Source of the DNA: RFTU01 sp049423145
GTDB taxonomy: Bacteria; Pseudomonadota; Gammaproteobacteria; Burkholderiales; Burkholderiaceae_C
Direction: 5' to 3'
NCBI GenBank assembly: GCA_049423145.1
Contig: JBMSQF010000086.1
Coordinates: 1 to 7,110, forward strand
DNA: 7,110 nt
Below the pieces are notes generated by a model that did not search any database, was not told where the DNA came from, and saw only the letters and a program-made list of their open reading frames with translations. A program made the position numbers and the translations under genes. Of this stretch, positions 1-5,943 are shown in pieces; position 1 is the first letter of the stretch; every line of letters starts with the position of its first letter.

Positions 1-1
1 G

Positions 2-853
2 ATGCTGGTGTTCGACCTGCCGTCCTTCCCCTATGTGTTCAAGGTCATCAAGGACCATTACCCACCGCAGAAGGACACCACGCGGGAACAGATCAAGGGC
101 AAGTACCTGCTGGTCAAGCAGCACGACCGCGTAGGCCGCATGGCCGATACGGCCGAGTATTCCGAGGTGGCTTTCCCGCGCGAGCGCTTCGAGGAGGAGC
201 TCATCGAGGAGATCCGCAAGTTTGCGCCCTCTCAATTGGAGATCTCGGACCGGGACGGCGATGGCACGGAGGAGCTCATCCTCAAGCATGTGTACATCGA
301 GCGCCGCATGATCCCCCTGAACATCTATCTGCAGGAATGCTTCGACGCCGGCCAGGATGACCGCAAGGCACGCCGGCAGTTGGAGCACGCCGTGGTCGAG
401 TACGGCAATGCCATCAAGGACCTGGTAGCGGCCAACATCTTCCCCGGCGACATGCTGTGGAAAAACTTTGGTGTCACCCGCAACGGCAAGGTGGTGTTCT
501 ACGACTACGATGAAATCGAGTACATCACCGACTGCAACTTCCGCCGTGTGCCGCCGCCACGCAACGAAGAAGACGAACTCAGCGGGGAGATCTGGTACGC
601 CGTGGGCCCCAAGGATGTCTTTCCCGAAACGTTCAGCCCCTTCTTGCTGGGCAACAACGAGGTGCGTGACGTGTTCATGAAGCACCATGCGGACTTGCTG
701 GATGTTGCCTTCTGGCAGTCTCACCAGTCGCGCATCCAGGCGCGCCAGGTGATCGATGTGTTCCCCTACGACCCCGAACGCCGTTTTCAGGTGCAGGCGG
801 CTTCGGCCTCGACGACGGCAGCGGCCCGCACCGGCCTGCCCTTCACTTCCTGA
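2..853 (+). CDS. aceK: Isocitrate dehydrogenase kinase/phosphatase, C-terminal part (5' end outside window)
   Basis: AceK is the bifunctional cytoplasmic enzyme that phosphorylates isocitrate dehydrogenase to inactivate it, and dephosphorylates it. It thereby sends isocitrate to the glyoxylate bypass or to the full TCA cycle. About 283 codons are visible. The ATG at position 2 is not the true start: the reading frame is open to the window edge, and E. coli AceK has about 578 residues, so roughly half is missing. Visible marks of the protein-kinase-like domain, in residues counted from position 2, are a nucleotide-site stretch FPYVFKVIKD (Lys14), GRMADTAEYSEVAF (Asp49), a catalytic-loop-like GDMLWKNFGVTR (Asp150, Asn155), and the metal-site segment VVFYDYDEIEY (Asp168). 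These appear to match E. coli Lys336, Asp371, Asp457, Asn462 and Asp475 from memory. The last 20 or so residues are an Ala/Ser/Thr-rich tail. The stop lies 10 bases before the thiolase start, which suggests readthrough into the downstream genes. Confidence 0.95.
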   Translation: MLVFDLPSFPYVFKVIKDHYPPQKDTTREQIKGKYLLVKQHDRVGRMADTAEYSEVAFPRERFEEELIEEIRKFAPSQLEISDRDGDGTEELILKHVYIERRMIPLNIYLQECFDAGQDDRKARRQLEHAVVEYGNAIKDLVAANIFPGDMLWKNFGVTRNGKVVFYDYDEIEYITDCNFRRVPPPRNEEDELSGEIWYAVGPKDVFPETFSPFLLGNNEVRDVFMKHHADLLDVAFWQSHQSRIQARQVIDVFPYDPERRFQVQAASASTTAAARTGLPFTS

Positions 854-857
854 GGAG
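852..857 (+). promoter_or_regulatory. Shine-Dalgarno site for the thiolase
   Basis: GAGGAG overlaps the aceK stop codon and lies six bases before the ATG at 864. It decides the thiolase start: the open frame extends 36 codons further upstream into aceK, but that extension is Arg/Pro-rich and has no family similarity. Confidence 0.75.
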
Positions 858-863
858 TCTTTC

Positions 864-2069
864 ATGAGCGACCCCCATCGCGACCCCATCGTCATCGTAT
901 CGGCCGCGCGCACGCCCATCGGCGGCATGCTGGGCGACTTCGCCAGTCTCACGGCTTCTGATCTGGGTGCTGTGGCCATCCAGGCTGCCGTTGATCGCGC
1001 CGGTGTGCCGGCCGACGCGATCAACGAAGTTCTGATGGGCAACTGCCTGATGGCCGGCCAAGGCCAGGCCCCCGCGCGCCAAGCCCTGCGCAAGGCGGGG
1101 CTGCCCGACAGCGCTGGTGCGGTCACCCTGAGCAAGATGTGTGGCAGTGGCATGCGGGCCATGATGTTGGCCCATGACATGCTGGCCGCGGGCAGTGCGG
1201 ATGTGATGGTCGCCGGCGGCATGGAGAGCATGACCAATGCGCCGCATCTGGTGTTTGCGCGCAAGGGCGTGCGCTATGGGGCGACCCAGTTGTTTGACCA
1301 CATGGCCATGGACGGCCTGGAGGATGCCTATGAGCGCGGCAAGGCCATGGGTGTGTTTGCCGAGGCCTGCGTGGCGAAATACGGCTTCACCCGCGAGCAG
1401 CAGGACCAGTACGCCATCACCTCGACGACGAGGGCTCTGAACGCCAACCAGAGCGGCGCCTTCGACTGGGAGATTGCGCCCGTGACGATCGCGGCCAAGA
1501 CGGGGGAGACCTTGGTCCGCCATGATGAGCAGCCCTTCAAGGCCAAGCTCGACAAGATTCCGGGATTGAAGCCTGCGTTCAAGAAGGATGGCACCATCAC
1601 CGCGGCCAATGCGTCGAGCATTTCCGATGGCGCTGCAGCCTTGGTCATGATGCGAGAGTCCTCCGCGCATGCCCTGGGCGCCCGGCCTGTGGCCCGCGTG
1701 GTGGCCCATGCGGTGCATGCCCAGGCGCCGGAGTGGTTCAGCACCGCACCGGCGGGCTCGATCGAAAAGGTGCTCAAGCGGGCGGGCTGGAGCGTGAAGG
1801 ATGTGGACTTGTGGGAGGTCAACGAGGCCTTTGCGGCGGTGACGATGGCGGCAATGGCCGAGTTCAAACTGCCGCACGACATCGTCAACGTGCATGGCGG
1901 CGCCTGCGCTCTCGGTCATCCCATCGGGGCCTCGGGCGCACGCATCGTGGTCACGCTGTTGGGGGCCCTCCGCCAGCGTGGGCTCCGGCGAGGCGTGGCG
2001 TCGCTGTGCATTGGTGGTGGCGAGGCCACTGCCCTTGCGCTGGAGATGATGGGAGGTGAGTCCGCATGA
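864..2069 (+). CDS. Acetyl-CoA C-acetyltransferase (thiolase)
   Basis: This is a 401-residue thiolase. The family interconverts two acetyl-CoA with acetoacetyl-CoA, or cleaves 3-ketoacyl-CoA at the last step of beta-oxidation, in the cytoplasm. The N-terminus VIVSAARTPIGG is typical. The nucleophilic Cys93 lies in LSKMCGSGMRA. Asn320 is in WEVNEAFA. His352 is in GGACALGHPIGASGAR, and the acid/base Cys382 in LCIGGGEATA. These positions are offset by exactly four from the Zoogloea thiolase residues (Cys89, Asn316, His348, Cys378), so the active site is complete and the length is normal. The ATG at 864 is preferred because of the GAGGAG site and because the sequence before it does not resemble a thiolase. 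The stop overlaps the next start. Whether it works in fatty-acid, leucine or acetoacetate metabolism cannot be read from the sequence; the neighbouring acyl-CoA dehydrogenase and liuB favour a degradative role. Naming it atoB or phaA would be a guess. Confidence 0.95.
   Translation: MSDPHRDPIVIVSAARTPIGGMLGDFASLTASDLGAVAIQAAVDRAGVPADAINEVLMGNCLMAGQGQAPARQALRKAGLPDSAGAVTLSKMCGSGMRAMMLAHDMLAAGSADVMVAGGMESMTNAPHLVFARKGVRYGATQLFDHMAMDGLEDAYERGKAMGVFAEACVAKYGFTREQQDQYAITSTTRALNANQSGAFDWEIAPVTIAAKTGETLVRHDEQPFKAKLDKIPGLKPAFKKDGTITAANASSISDGAAALVMMRESSAHALGARPVARVVAHAVHAQAPEWFSTAPAGSIEKVLKRAGWSVKDVDLWEVNEAFAAVTMAAMAEFKLPHDIVNVHGGACALGHPIGASGARIVVTLLGALRQRGLRRGVASLCIGGGEATALALEMMGGESA
2051..2060 (+). 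promoter_or_regulatory. Shine-Dalgarno site for the SDR gene, inside the thiolase 3' end
   Basis: GGGAGGTGAG is a near-consensus site five bases before the ATG at 2066. It lies within the last thiolase codons. Together with the ATGA stop/start overlap it indicates translational coupling of the two genes. Confidence 0.7.
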
Positions 2070-2731
2070 ACGTCCTCATCATTGGCGCATCGCGCGGCAT
2101 CGGGTATGAATTGGCGCGGCAGCACCATGAGGCGAGGGATACCGTCTACGCTTCGGCGCGCGGTCAGACCGGCATTGCGAAACTCAAAGAATTGGGTGTC
2201 AACACGCTGGTGGTCAACACGGCTGACGCCCTGGGCTGCTCGGGGCTGTCCTGGGGCATCGACGGCACGCGCTTCGACCGCATCTGGCACGTCGCGGGGG
2301 TGTTTGGTCCCCGAACGGCCGGCGTGGAGCCGCCCGTTGCTCAGGACTTCGACTTGGTGATGCACACCAATGTGCTGGGCTTCATGCGGCTGGCGCCCCA
2401 ATACTTCGACGCCCTGGCCACGGGTGGCCGCATCGGTGTGCTGTCGTCAAAGATGGGTTCGATCGGCTTGCGCGCCAGCCCCTCGGGTTGGACCTACCGC
2501 GCCTCCAAGGCTGCGCTGAATTCGGCGGTGAAGGATGCCTCGCTGGTACTGGGCTCGCGAGGCGTGGTCGCCGCCTTTCACCCGGGCTGGGTGCAGACGG
2601 ACATGGGTGGCACCGGGGCCGACATACCGGTGGAGCGCAGCGTGGCCGACCTGCGCCGCACCATCGATGCGCTCAAGCCAGCCGACACGGGCGGCTTTTT
2701 CAACCACGACGGGCAAGCGTTGGCATGGTGA
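2066..2731 (+). CDS. Short-chain dehydrogenase/reductase, C-factor-like
   Basis: This is a 221-residue single-domain Rossmann oxidoreductase of the SDR family, expected to use NAD(P)(H) in the cytoplasm. The cofactor loop is GASRGIG (residues 7-13), the classical TGxxxGxG motif without its leading Thr. The usual NNAG appears as HVAG (75-78), followed by Asn102 in HTNVLG. The catalytic residues are Ser128 in LSSKMG, Tyr144 and Lys148 in TYRASKAALN, and PGWVQTDMGG (173-182) follows. The PGWV-T-MGG block and the short length resemble the CsgA/C-factor-like subgroup rather than FabG or 3-hydroxyacyl-CoA dehydrogenases. The substrate cannot be assigned. Its position between a thiolase and a permease, with a four-base ATGA overlap, suggests it acts on a product of the same pathway. 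Confidence 0.9.
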   Translation: MNVLIIGASRGIGYELARQHHEARDTVYASARGQTGIAKLKELGVNTLVVNTADALGCSGLSWGIDGTRFDRIWHVAGVFGPRTAGVEPPVAQDFDLVMHTNVLGFMRLAPQYFDALATGGRIGVLSSKMGSIGLRASPSGWTYRASKAALNSAVKDASLVLGSRGVVAAFHPGWVQTDMGGTGADIPVERSVADLRRTIDALKPADTGGFFNHDGQALAW

Positions 2732-2738
2732 CGGGCCG

Positions 2739-3641
2739 ATGAACAGCGCTGCATGGCCGGTTCATTTGGGACTGTGCGGCATGACGCTGTTGTGGGGCCT
2801 TTCCTGGCCGGCCGGGCGCGCCATCGCGCAGAGTCTGCCGCTGCTGTCGTCTTCGGCATGGCGGTTTTCTTTGGCGGCTTTGGTGCTGCTGACATGGGCA
2901 CGACTGTCGCGCGGCGCATGGCCCGACCTTTCCGCTCGCCAGTGGACGGGCCTGGCGGCCGCCGGCGCGGTGGGCGTGTTTGGCTACACCCTCTTCTTCA
3001 TGTACGGCATGAGCCATGTGGAAGCCAGCCGAGCGGCTGTGGTGGTGACCACGAACCCGGTATTCGTCACGCTGGCCGCCGCGTGGCTGTTCGGCGAACC
3101 CTTCAATTGGCGCATCGGCTTGGGATTGGCTCTGGCCGTCCTGGGGGCCGCCACGGTGATGACGCATGGGCAGCCCTGGTCGCTGCTGACCGGCGGCGTG
3201 GGCCTGGGCGAATGGTTGCTCGTGGGTTGCGTCTTTTCCTGGGCCGGCTATTCGCTGATGGCCAAGCGGCTCATGACCGGGGTGGATTCGCTCACGGCAA
3301 CCGCCTTCAGCGCGACCTTCGGCTGTGTGCTCCTGTGGTTGGGCGCGGTGGTGGTGGACGGTCCCTCGGTGGCCTTCACCGGGCTGCCCGATGTCACGCT
3401 GGGACAAGCCGGCCTGCTGGTGTTCATGGCGCTGGGCCCGACAGTGCTGTCCTATGTGTGGTTCTTCCGCGGGATTGCCGCCCTGGGTGCCGGCGTGGCC
3501 TCGAGCTACATCAGCCTGGTCCCCGTTGTCGGCGTGGGCAGCGCGGTATGGTTGCTCGATGAGCCGCTGGGGTGGTCCCTGGCGGTGGGTGCGGCCATGG
3601 CACTGTCTGGCGTGGTGATGGCCAATCGCGCGCGTCGGTGA
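2739..3641 (+). CDS. EamA/DMT-superfamily permease (RhaT/YdcZ-like exporter)
   Basis: This is a 300-residue inner-membrane protein of the drug/metabolite transporter superfamily, whose members usually export amino acids, metabolites or drugs. About ten hydrophobic segments can be drawn, near residues 8-24, 36-55, 69-90, 97-118, 125-141, 156-175, 185-205, 222-243, 252-272 and 277-295. They form two EamA repeats. The first contains MSHVEASRAAVVVTTNPVF and LFGEPFNWRIGLGLALAVLG. The second has the matching AALGAGVASSYISLVPVVGV and LLDEPLGWSLAVGAAMALSG. The ATG at 2739 is seven bases after the SDR stop and gives a normal length with helix 1 intact, but it has no clear Shine-Dalgarno, so translation is probably coupled to the SDR gene. 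The open frame continues back into the SDR gene, but that part is out-of-frame shadow. The transported substrate is unknown. Confidence 0.9.
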   Translation: MNSAAWPVHLGLCGMTLLWGLSWPAGRAIAQSLPLLSSSAWRFSLAALVLLTWARLSRGAWPDLSARQWTGLAAAGAVGVFGYTLFFMYGMSHVEASRAAVVVTTNPVFVTLAAAWLFGEPFNWRIGLGLALAVLGAATVMTHGQPWSLLTGGVGLGEWLLVGCVFSWAGYSLMAKRLMTGVDSLTATAFSATFGCVLLWLGAVVVDGPSVAFTGLPDVTLGQAGLLVFMALGPTVLSYVWFFRGIAALGAGVASSYISLVPVVGVGSAVWLLDEPLGWSLAVGAAMALSGVVMANRARR

Positions 3642-3653
3642 TCAAGAGCATGC

Positions 3654-3660
3654 GGAGAGG
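3654..3660 (+). promoter_or_regulatory. Shine-Dalgarno site for the acyl-CoA dehydrogenase
   Basis: GGAGAGG is five bases before the ATG at 3666, in the 24-base gap after the permease stop. It supports this start and independent ribosome loading. No promoter is visible in so short a gap. Confidence 0.7.
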
Positions 3661-3665
3661 TAATC

Positions 3666-4796
3666 ATGTTGTTGTCTGAAGACCATCGAGCCGTTCAGGA
3701 TGCGGTGCGGAGCTATGTGCAGGACTGCATCGCACCGCAAGCTGCGCGCTGGGACCGTGACCACCACTTTCCGGCTGCCGAGTTGCGTGGACTGGCCGAA
3801 CTCGGCTGTTATGGGGTGGCCGTGCCCACCGAGTATGAAGGGGCAGGCCTGGACTATCTGGCCTTGGCCGTGATCTTGGAGGAGATCGCGGCTGGCGACG
3901 GCGGCACCTCCACCGTGGTCAGCGTCAACAACTGTCCGGTGTGCTCCATCCTCATGGCCTGGGCCACCGAGCCGCAGAAGCAGCAATGGCTCAAACCCCT
4001 GGCCAGCGGACGCATGCTCGGGGCCTTCTGCCTCACCGAGCCCCATGTGGGCTCGCAGGCCGATGGGCTGAAGACGACCGCAGTGCGCGACGGTGACCAC
4101 TATGTGCTCAACGGGGTCAAACAGTTCATCACCAGTGGAAAGAACGCCGATGTGGCCATCGTCATGGCCGTGACCGACAAGGCGGCCGGCAAGAAAGGGA
4201 TCAGCGCCTTCATCGTACCCACCCATACACCGGGCTATGAGGTCGCTCGCTTGGAAGCCAAGATGGGCCAGCACAGCTCCGATACCGCTCAGATCCGCTT
4301 TGAGAACTGCCGGGTGCCGGCGGCCAATCGCCTGGCCGAGGAGGGCATGGGTTTGAAGATCGCACTCTCGGGTCTGGAAGGCGGGCGCATCGGCATCGCC
4401 GCACAGAGCTTGGGCATGGCACGTGCAGCCTTCGAATCCGCGCTGCGCTATTCGAAAGAGCGGGTGGCCTTCGACAAGCCGATCTTCGAGCACCAGAGCG
4501 TGCAGTTCAAGCTCGCTGACATGGCCACGCAGATCGAGGCTGCGCGCCAACTGATTCACCATGCGGCCGCCTTGAAGGATGCGGGCCAGCCTTGTCTCAA
4601 GGAGGCGGCCATGGCCAAGCTCTACGCCAGCGAGATGGCCGAGCGCGTGTGCAGCGATGCGATCCAGGTGCACGGTGGCTACGGCTACGTGAGCGACTTT
4701 CCGGTGGAGCGCATCTACCGGGATGTGCGGGTGTGCCAGATCTACGAAGGCACCTCGGATGTGCAGAAGATCCTGATCGGTCGCGCGCTGGCCTGA
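3666..4796 (+). CDS. Acyl-CoA dehydrogenase, short-chain type
   Basis: This is a 376-residue FAD flavoenzyme catalysing alpha,beta-dehydrogenation of an acyl-CoA and passing electrons to ETF. The helical N-domain covers about residues 1-115. The beta domain has the FAD/substrate motif FCLTEPHVGSQADGLKTTA (121-139) and YVLNGVKQFITSGKNADV (146-163). The C-terminal helical domain contains GGRIGIAAQSLGMARAAFE (239-257), AFDKPIFEHQSVQFKLADM (268-286) and DAIQVHGGYGYVSDFPVERI (331-350). The likely catalytic base is Glu361 in IYEGTSDVQKILIGRALA. A Glu here is the short-chain (butyryl-CoA) arrangement. Isovaleryl-CoA dehydrogenase instead has its base in an earlier helix and a Gly/Ala-type residue at this point, so this is unlikely to be the leucine-pathway liuA despite the nearby liuB. 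The substrate could be butyryl-CoA or a short branched acyl-CoA. It ends the compact gene block. Confidence 0.94.
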   Translation: MLLSEDHRAVQDAVRSYVQDCIAPQAARWDRDHHFPAAELRGLAELGCYGVAVPTEYEGAGLDYLALAVILEEIAAGDGGTSTVVSVNNCPVCSILMAWATEPQKQQWLKPLASGRMLGAFCLTEPHVGSQADGLKTTAVRDGDHYVLNGVKQFITSGKNADVAIVMAVTDKAAGKKGISAFIVPTHTPGYEVARLEAKMGQHSSDTAQIRFENCRVPAANRLAEEGMGLKIALSGLEGGRIGIAAQSLGMARAAFESALRYSKERVAFDKPIFEHQSVQFKLADMATQIEAARQLIHHAAALKDAGQPCLKEAAMAKLYASEMAERVCSDAIQVHGGYGYVSDFPVERIYRDVRVCQIYEGTSDVQKILIGRALA

Positions 4797-4896
4797 GGGC
4801 CTGCTGATTTCCTTTCCCCCCTGTTGACTTCCCTCTTTGGTGCGCCCGCTCTGGCGGGATAGCCAATCGCCAGGACCCTCGCTGAAATCGGGCCCG

Positions 4897-4924
4897 CAAC
4901 CGCTGTTGGCCAGGCCGGCGGTTG
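4897..4924 (+). repeat. Inverted repeat after the acyl-CoA dehydrogenase
   Basis: CAACCGC (4897-4903) and GCGGTTG (4918-4924) are perfect arms around a 14-base loop that itself contains GGCC-AG-GCC. A smaller hairpin, CCCGC-TCTG-GCGGG, lies at 4845-4858. Neither is followed by a T run, so neither is a classical intrinsic terminator. They may mark the 3' end of the upstream transcript or be chance in GC-rich DNA. I see no gene or RNA in 4797-4990. Confidence 0.3.
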
Positions 4925-4977
4925 TGGCGCCGGGTTGGCGGGGATGCCCCCGATGCGCTGGATGCCTGGCCATCACA

Positions 4978-4985
4978 CAAGGGGG
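4978..4985 (+). promoter_or_regulatory. Shine-Dalgarno site for the 108-residue hypothetical gene
   Basis: CAAGGGGG lies five bases before the ATG at 4991. It decides that start against an in-frame TTG at 4922, which would add 23 residues without a comparable site. Confidence 0.5.
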
Positions 4986-4990
4986 TCTTC

Positions 4991-5317
4991 ATGTTCTTCA
5001 AGTCATCGGTTCAGACGGTGATCAGCGCGGCGGCGCCGAGTGAGTCGGTCGCCGGATTCCTCGGGCCGCCGGCCATCCTGCGGGTGATGGGGGCGCCAGC
5101 GCCTTCACCCGATGGGGCCCTCTCGAGTCCCCATGAGCGGGTGATGCACTGCGTGATCCTTGAGCCCATGCCAGCGGAAGAAGCGCCCTTGCCCGAGTCG
5201 CCCTCATGGCCGCTGTGGGATCGCGACGGCCGCCTACCCCCACACGGCGCAGGGGTGATCACGATCGGTGTCAACGACCTGGGATGGGTCGTCTACGACT
5301 GGACACCTGGCCCCTGA
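4991..5317 (+). CDS. Hypothetical protein, 108 residues
   Basis: I do not recognise this protein. It begins MFFKSSVQTVISAAAPSES and has no convincing signal peptide or transmembrane helix. The middle is rich in Pro, Ala, Ser and Glu (about residues 33-80, including EPMPAEEAPLPESPSWP), so it is probably disordered. It ends in a hydrophobic, possibly beta-strand segment GVITIGVNDLGWVVYDW. There is one Cys, at about residue 54. Support for coding comes from the Shine-Dalgarno-like CAAGGGGG, a mostly G/C third codon position and an uninterrupted frame. Open frames on the opposite strand over the same region are also long, so coding is not certain. It is the first of three small genes that separate the acyl-CoA dehydrogenase from liuB. 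A 218-base gap separates it from the PLA2-like gene, so it may or may not share a transcript with it. Confidence 0.5.
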   Translation: MFFKSSVQTVISAAAPSESVAGFLGPPAILRVMGAPAPSPDGALSSPHERVMHCVILEPMPAEEAPLPESPSWPLWDRDGRLPPHGAGVITIGVNDLGWVVYDWTPGP

Positions 5318-5349
5318 GCGGGCCACCTCCCAGGGCTGCCCATGGGGTG

Positions 5350-5361
5350 CCCGCCGGCGGG
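5350..5361. repeat. 12-bp perfect palindrome in the 5318-5535 gap
   Basis: CCCGCCGGCGGG reads the same on both strands and lies 33 bases after the stop of the hypothetical gene. It could fold into a tight hairpin at most, with no T run after it. In DNA this GC-rich it may be chance. Confidence 0.25.
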
Positions 5362-5377
5362 TCACTCCTCTGAAGGA

Positions 5378-5406
5378 TTGAGCAAAACCCGGGCACGTCT
5401 TGAAAT
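5378..5406 (+). promoter_or_regulatory. Weak sigma-70-like promoter candidate before the PLA2-like gene
   Basis: TTGAGC (5378-5383) and TGAAAT (5401-5406) are separated by 17 bases. Each matches four of six consensus positions. They lie in the less GC-rich part of the 218-base gap, about 130 bases before the ATG at 5536. This is suggestive only: there is no other evidence, and matches this weak occur often by chance. Confidence 0.22.
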
Positions 5407-5524
5407 TCTTCCTGTCGCAGCGAGTCGCCGGGCGCGCTGCGGCCAACGGGGCGGACCCGCCGTGGGGTCGGTGGATCCGCCCGGTCGACCCCGAGAACCG
5501 CCGGGCTGCTCAAGCAACAACAAC

Positions 5525-5534
5525 AGGGAGGAAG
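5525..5534 (+). promoter_or_regulatory. Strong Shine-Dalgarno site for the PLA2-like gene
   Basis: AGGGAGGAAG, with core GGAGG at 5527-5531, lies just before the ATG at 5536. It follows an unstructured CAA-repeat leader (5515-5523). This is the best ribosome binding site in the window and firmly fixes the start, hence the absence of a signal peptide. Confidence 0.75.
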
Positions 5535-5535
5535 A

Positions 5536-5823
5536 ATGAGCACATCCATCAGGGCCACCGGGCCCACGGGCGACTTCTGCACGCTGGCGCCTGACGCGCC
5601 ATTGGGGTTCGACTTCAGCGCCGCATGCTTTGTCCATGACTTGAACTACGGGTCCAATTCCAGTGTGTCCCGGCAGGAAGCCGACCAGATCTTCTACAAC
5701 AGCATGCGCAACATCTGTGACACCCAATACGGGGGTTCCGGCCTGTGCCACTGGGCAGCCAAGGTCTATTTCGTGGGCGTCCGGATGTTCGGCGACTTTT
5801 TCTATGAGGGCCCTGGCGGCTGA
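5536..5823 (+). CDS. Small prokaryotic phospholipase A2-like protein without signal peptide
   Basis: This 95-residue protein resembles the bacterial/fungal secreted phospholipase A2 family (group XIV, Streptomyces violaceoruber type), which hydrolyses the sn-2 ester of phospholipids using Ca2+. Compared from memory with the Streptomyces enzyme: GDFCTLAPDAPLGFDFSAAC (12-31) corresponds to its DLCTQAPDNPFGF segment. Asp13 matches the Ca2+ ligand. His34-Asp35 match the catalytic His and the second Ca2+ ligand. Asp50 in EADQIFYNSM matches the Asp that pairs with His. Cys15-Cys31 and Cys61-Cys71 keep the disulfide spacings of 16 and 10 exactly. The C-terminal AAKVYFVGVRMFG matches the final helix. 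Differences: the usual CxRHDFGYxN is CFVHDLNYGSN here, the loop after it is about five residues shorter, and only 12 residues precede the Ca2+-site Asp where the Streptomyces enzyme has about 40. There is no signal peptide, and extending the frame upstream gives only an Arg/Gln-rich stretch. The disulfide pattern implies the protein works outside the cytoplasm. Activity is unproven. Confidence 0.82.
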   Translation: MSTSIRATGPTGDFCTLAPDAPLGFDFSAACFVHDLNYGSNSSVSRQEADQIFYNSMRNICDTQYGGSGLCHWAAKVYFVGVRMFGDFFYEGPGG

Positions 5824-5860
5824 TCGCCCAAGCCCATCCATCAACGGCAACTACACAGGC

Positions 5861-5890
5861 GCGGGCCCTGCTCATCCCGGGCGGGCCCGC
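5861..5890 (+). repeat. Inverted repeat between the PLA2-like and secreted-protein genes
   Basis: GCGGGCCC (5861-5868) and GGGCCCGC (5883-5890) are perfect eight-base arms around a 14-base loop. They start 37 bases after the PLA2-like stop. No T run follows. It could be a transcript-end or attenuating hairpin, or an mRNA stability element setting the ratio of the two products. Confidence 0.35.
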
Positions 5891-5930
5891 CCAACCCACA
5901 CCGACTCTCGATCTACCTTCTACCCACTGC

Positions 5931-5936
5931 AGGAGA
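5931..5936 (+). promoter_or_regulatory. Shine-Dalgarno site for the secreted protein
   Basis: AGGAGA lies seven bases before the ATG at 5944. It supports a start that includes the long n-region of the signal peptide. Confidence 0.65.
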
Positions 5937-5943
5937 CCTCACC

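Noticed and set aside
843..1919. Long open frame on the minus strand over the thiolase
   Set aside because: It is antisense to a gene with a full set of thiolase motifs; its His/Arg/Gly-rich translation resembles no family. High GC leaves few stop codons in the complementary frames.
4845..4858. Hairpin after the acyl-CoA dehydrogenase as an intrinsic terminator
   Set aside because: Five-base stem and no T run on either strand; not a convincing Rho-independent terminator.
3642..4976. 444-codon open frame on the minus strand over the acyl-CoA dehydrogenase
   Set aside because: It is longer than the real gene but is a GC shadow: composition rich in His, Gly, Leu and Arg, no recognisable domains, and the + strand protein is unambiguous.
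4922..4990. Upstream TTG start extending the 108-residue protein to 131 residues
   Set aside because: The TTG lies inside an inverted repeat with no ribosome site, while the ATG at 4991 has CAAGGGGG at good spacing.
5291..5535. Idea that the tail of the 108-residue protein (VVYDWTPGP) is the missing PLA2 N-terminus separated by a frameshift
   Set aside because: The likeness to the Tyr-Glu-Phe-Asp-Trp stretch before the Ca2+ site is only a few residues, and about 250 bases with several stops lie between. One frameshift cannot join them.
5400..5594. TTG-initiated frame (beginning MKFFLSQ) overlapping the PLA2-like gene start
   Set aside because: It ends inside the PLA2-like gene in another frame, turns Arg/Pro/Ala-rich, and has no ribosome binding site. 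I also considered it as a frameshifted signal peptide, but no hydrophobic core follows.
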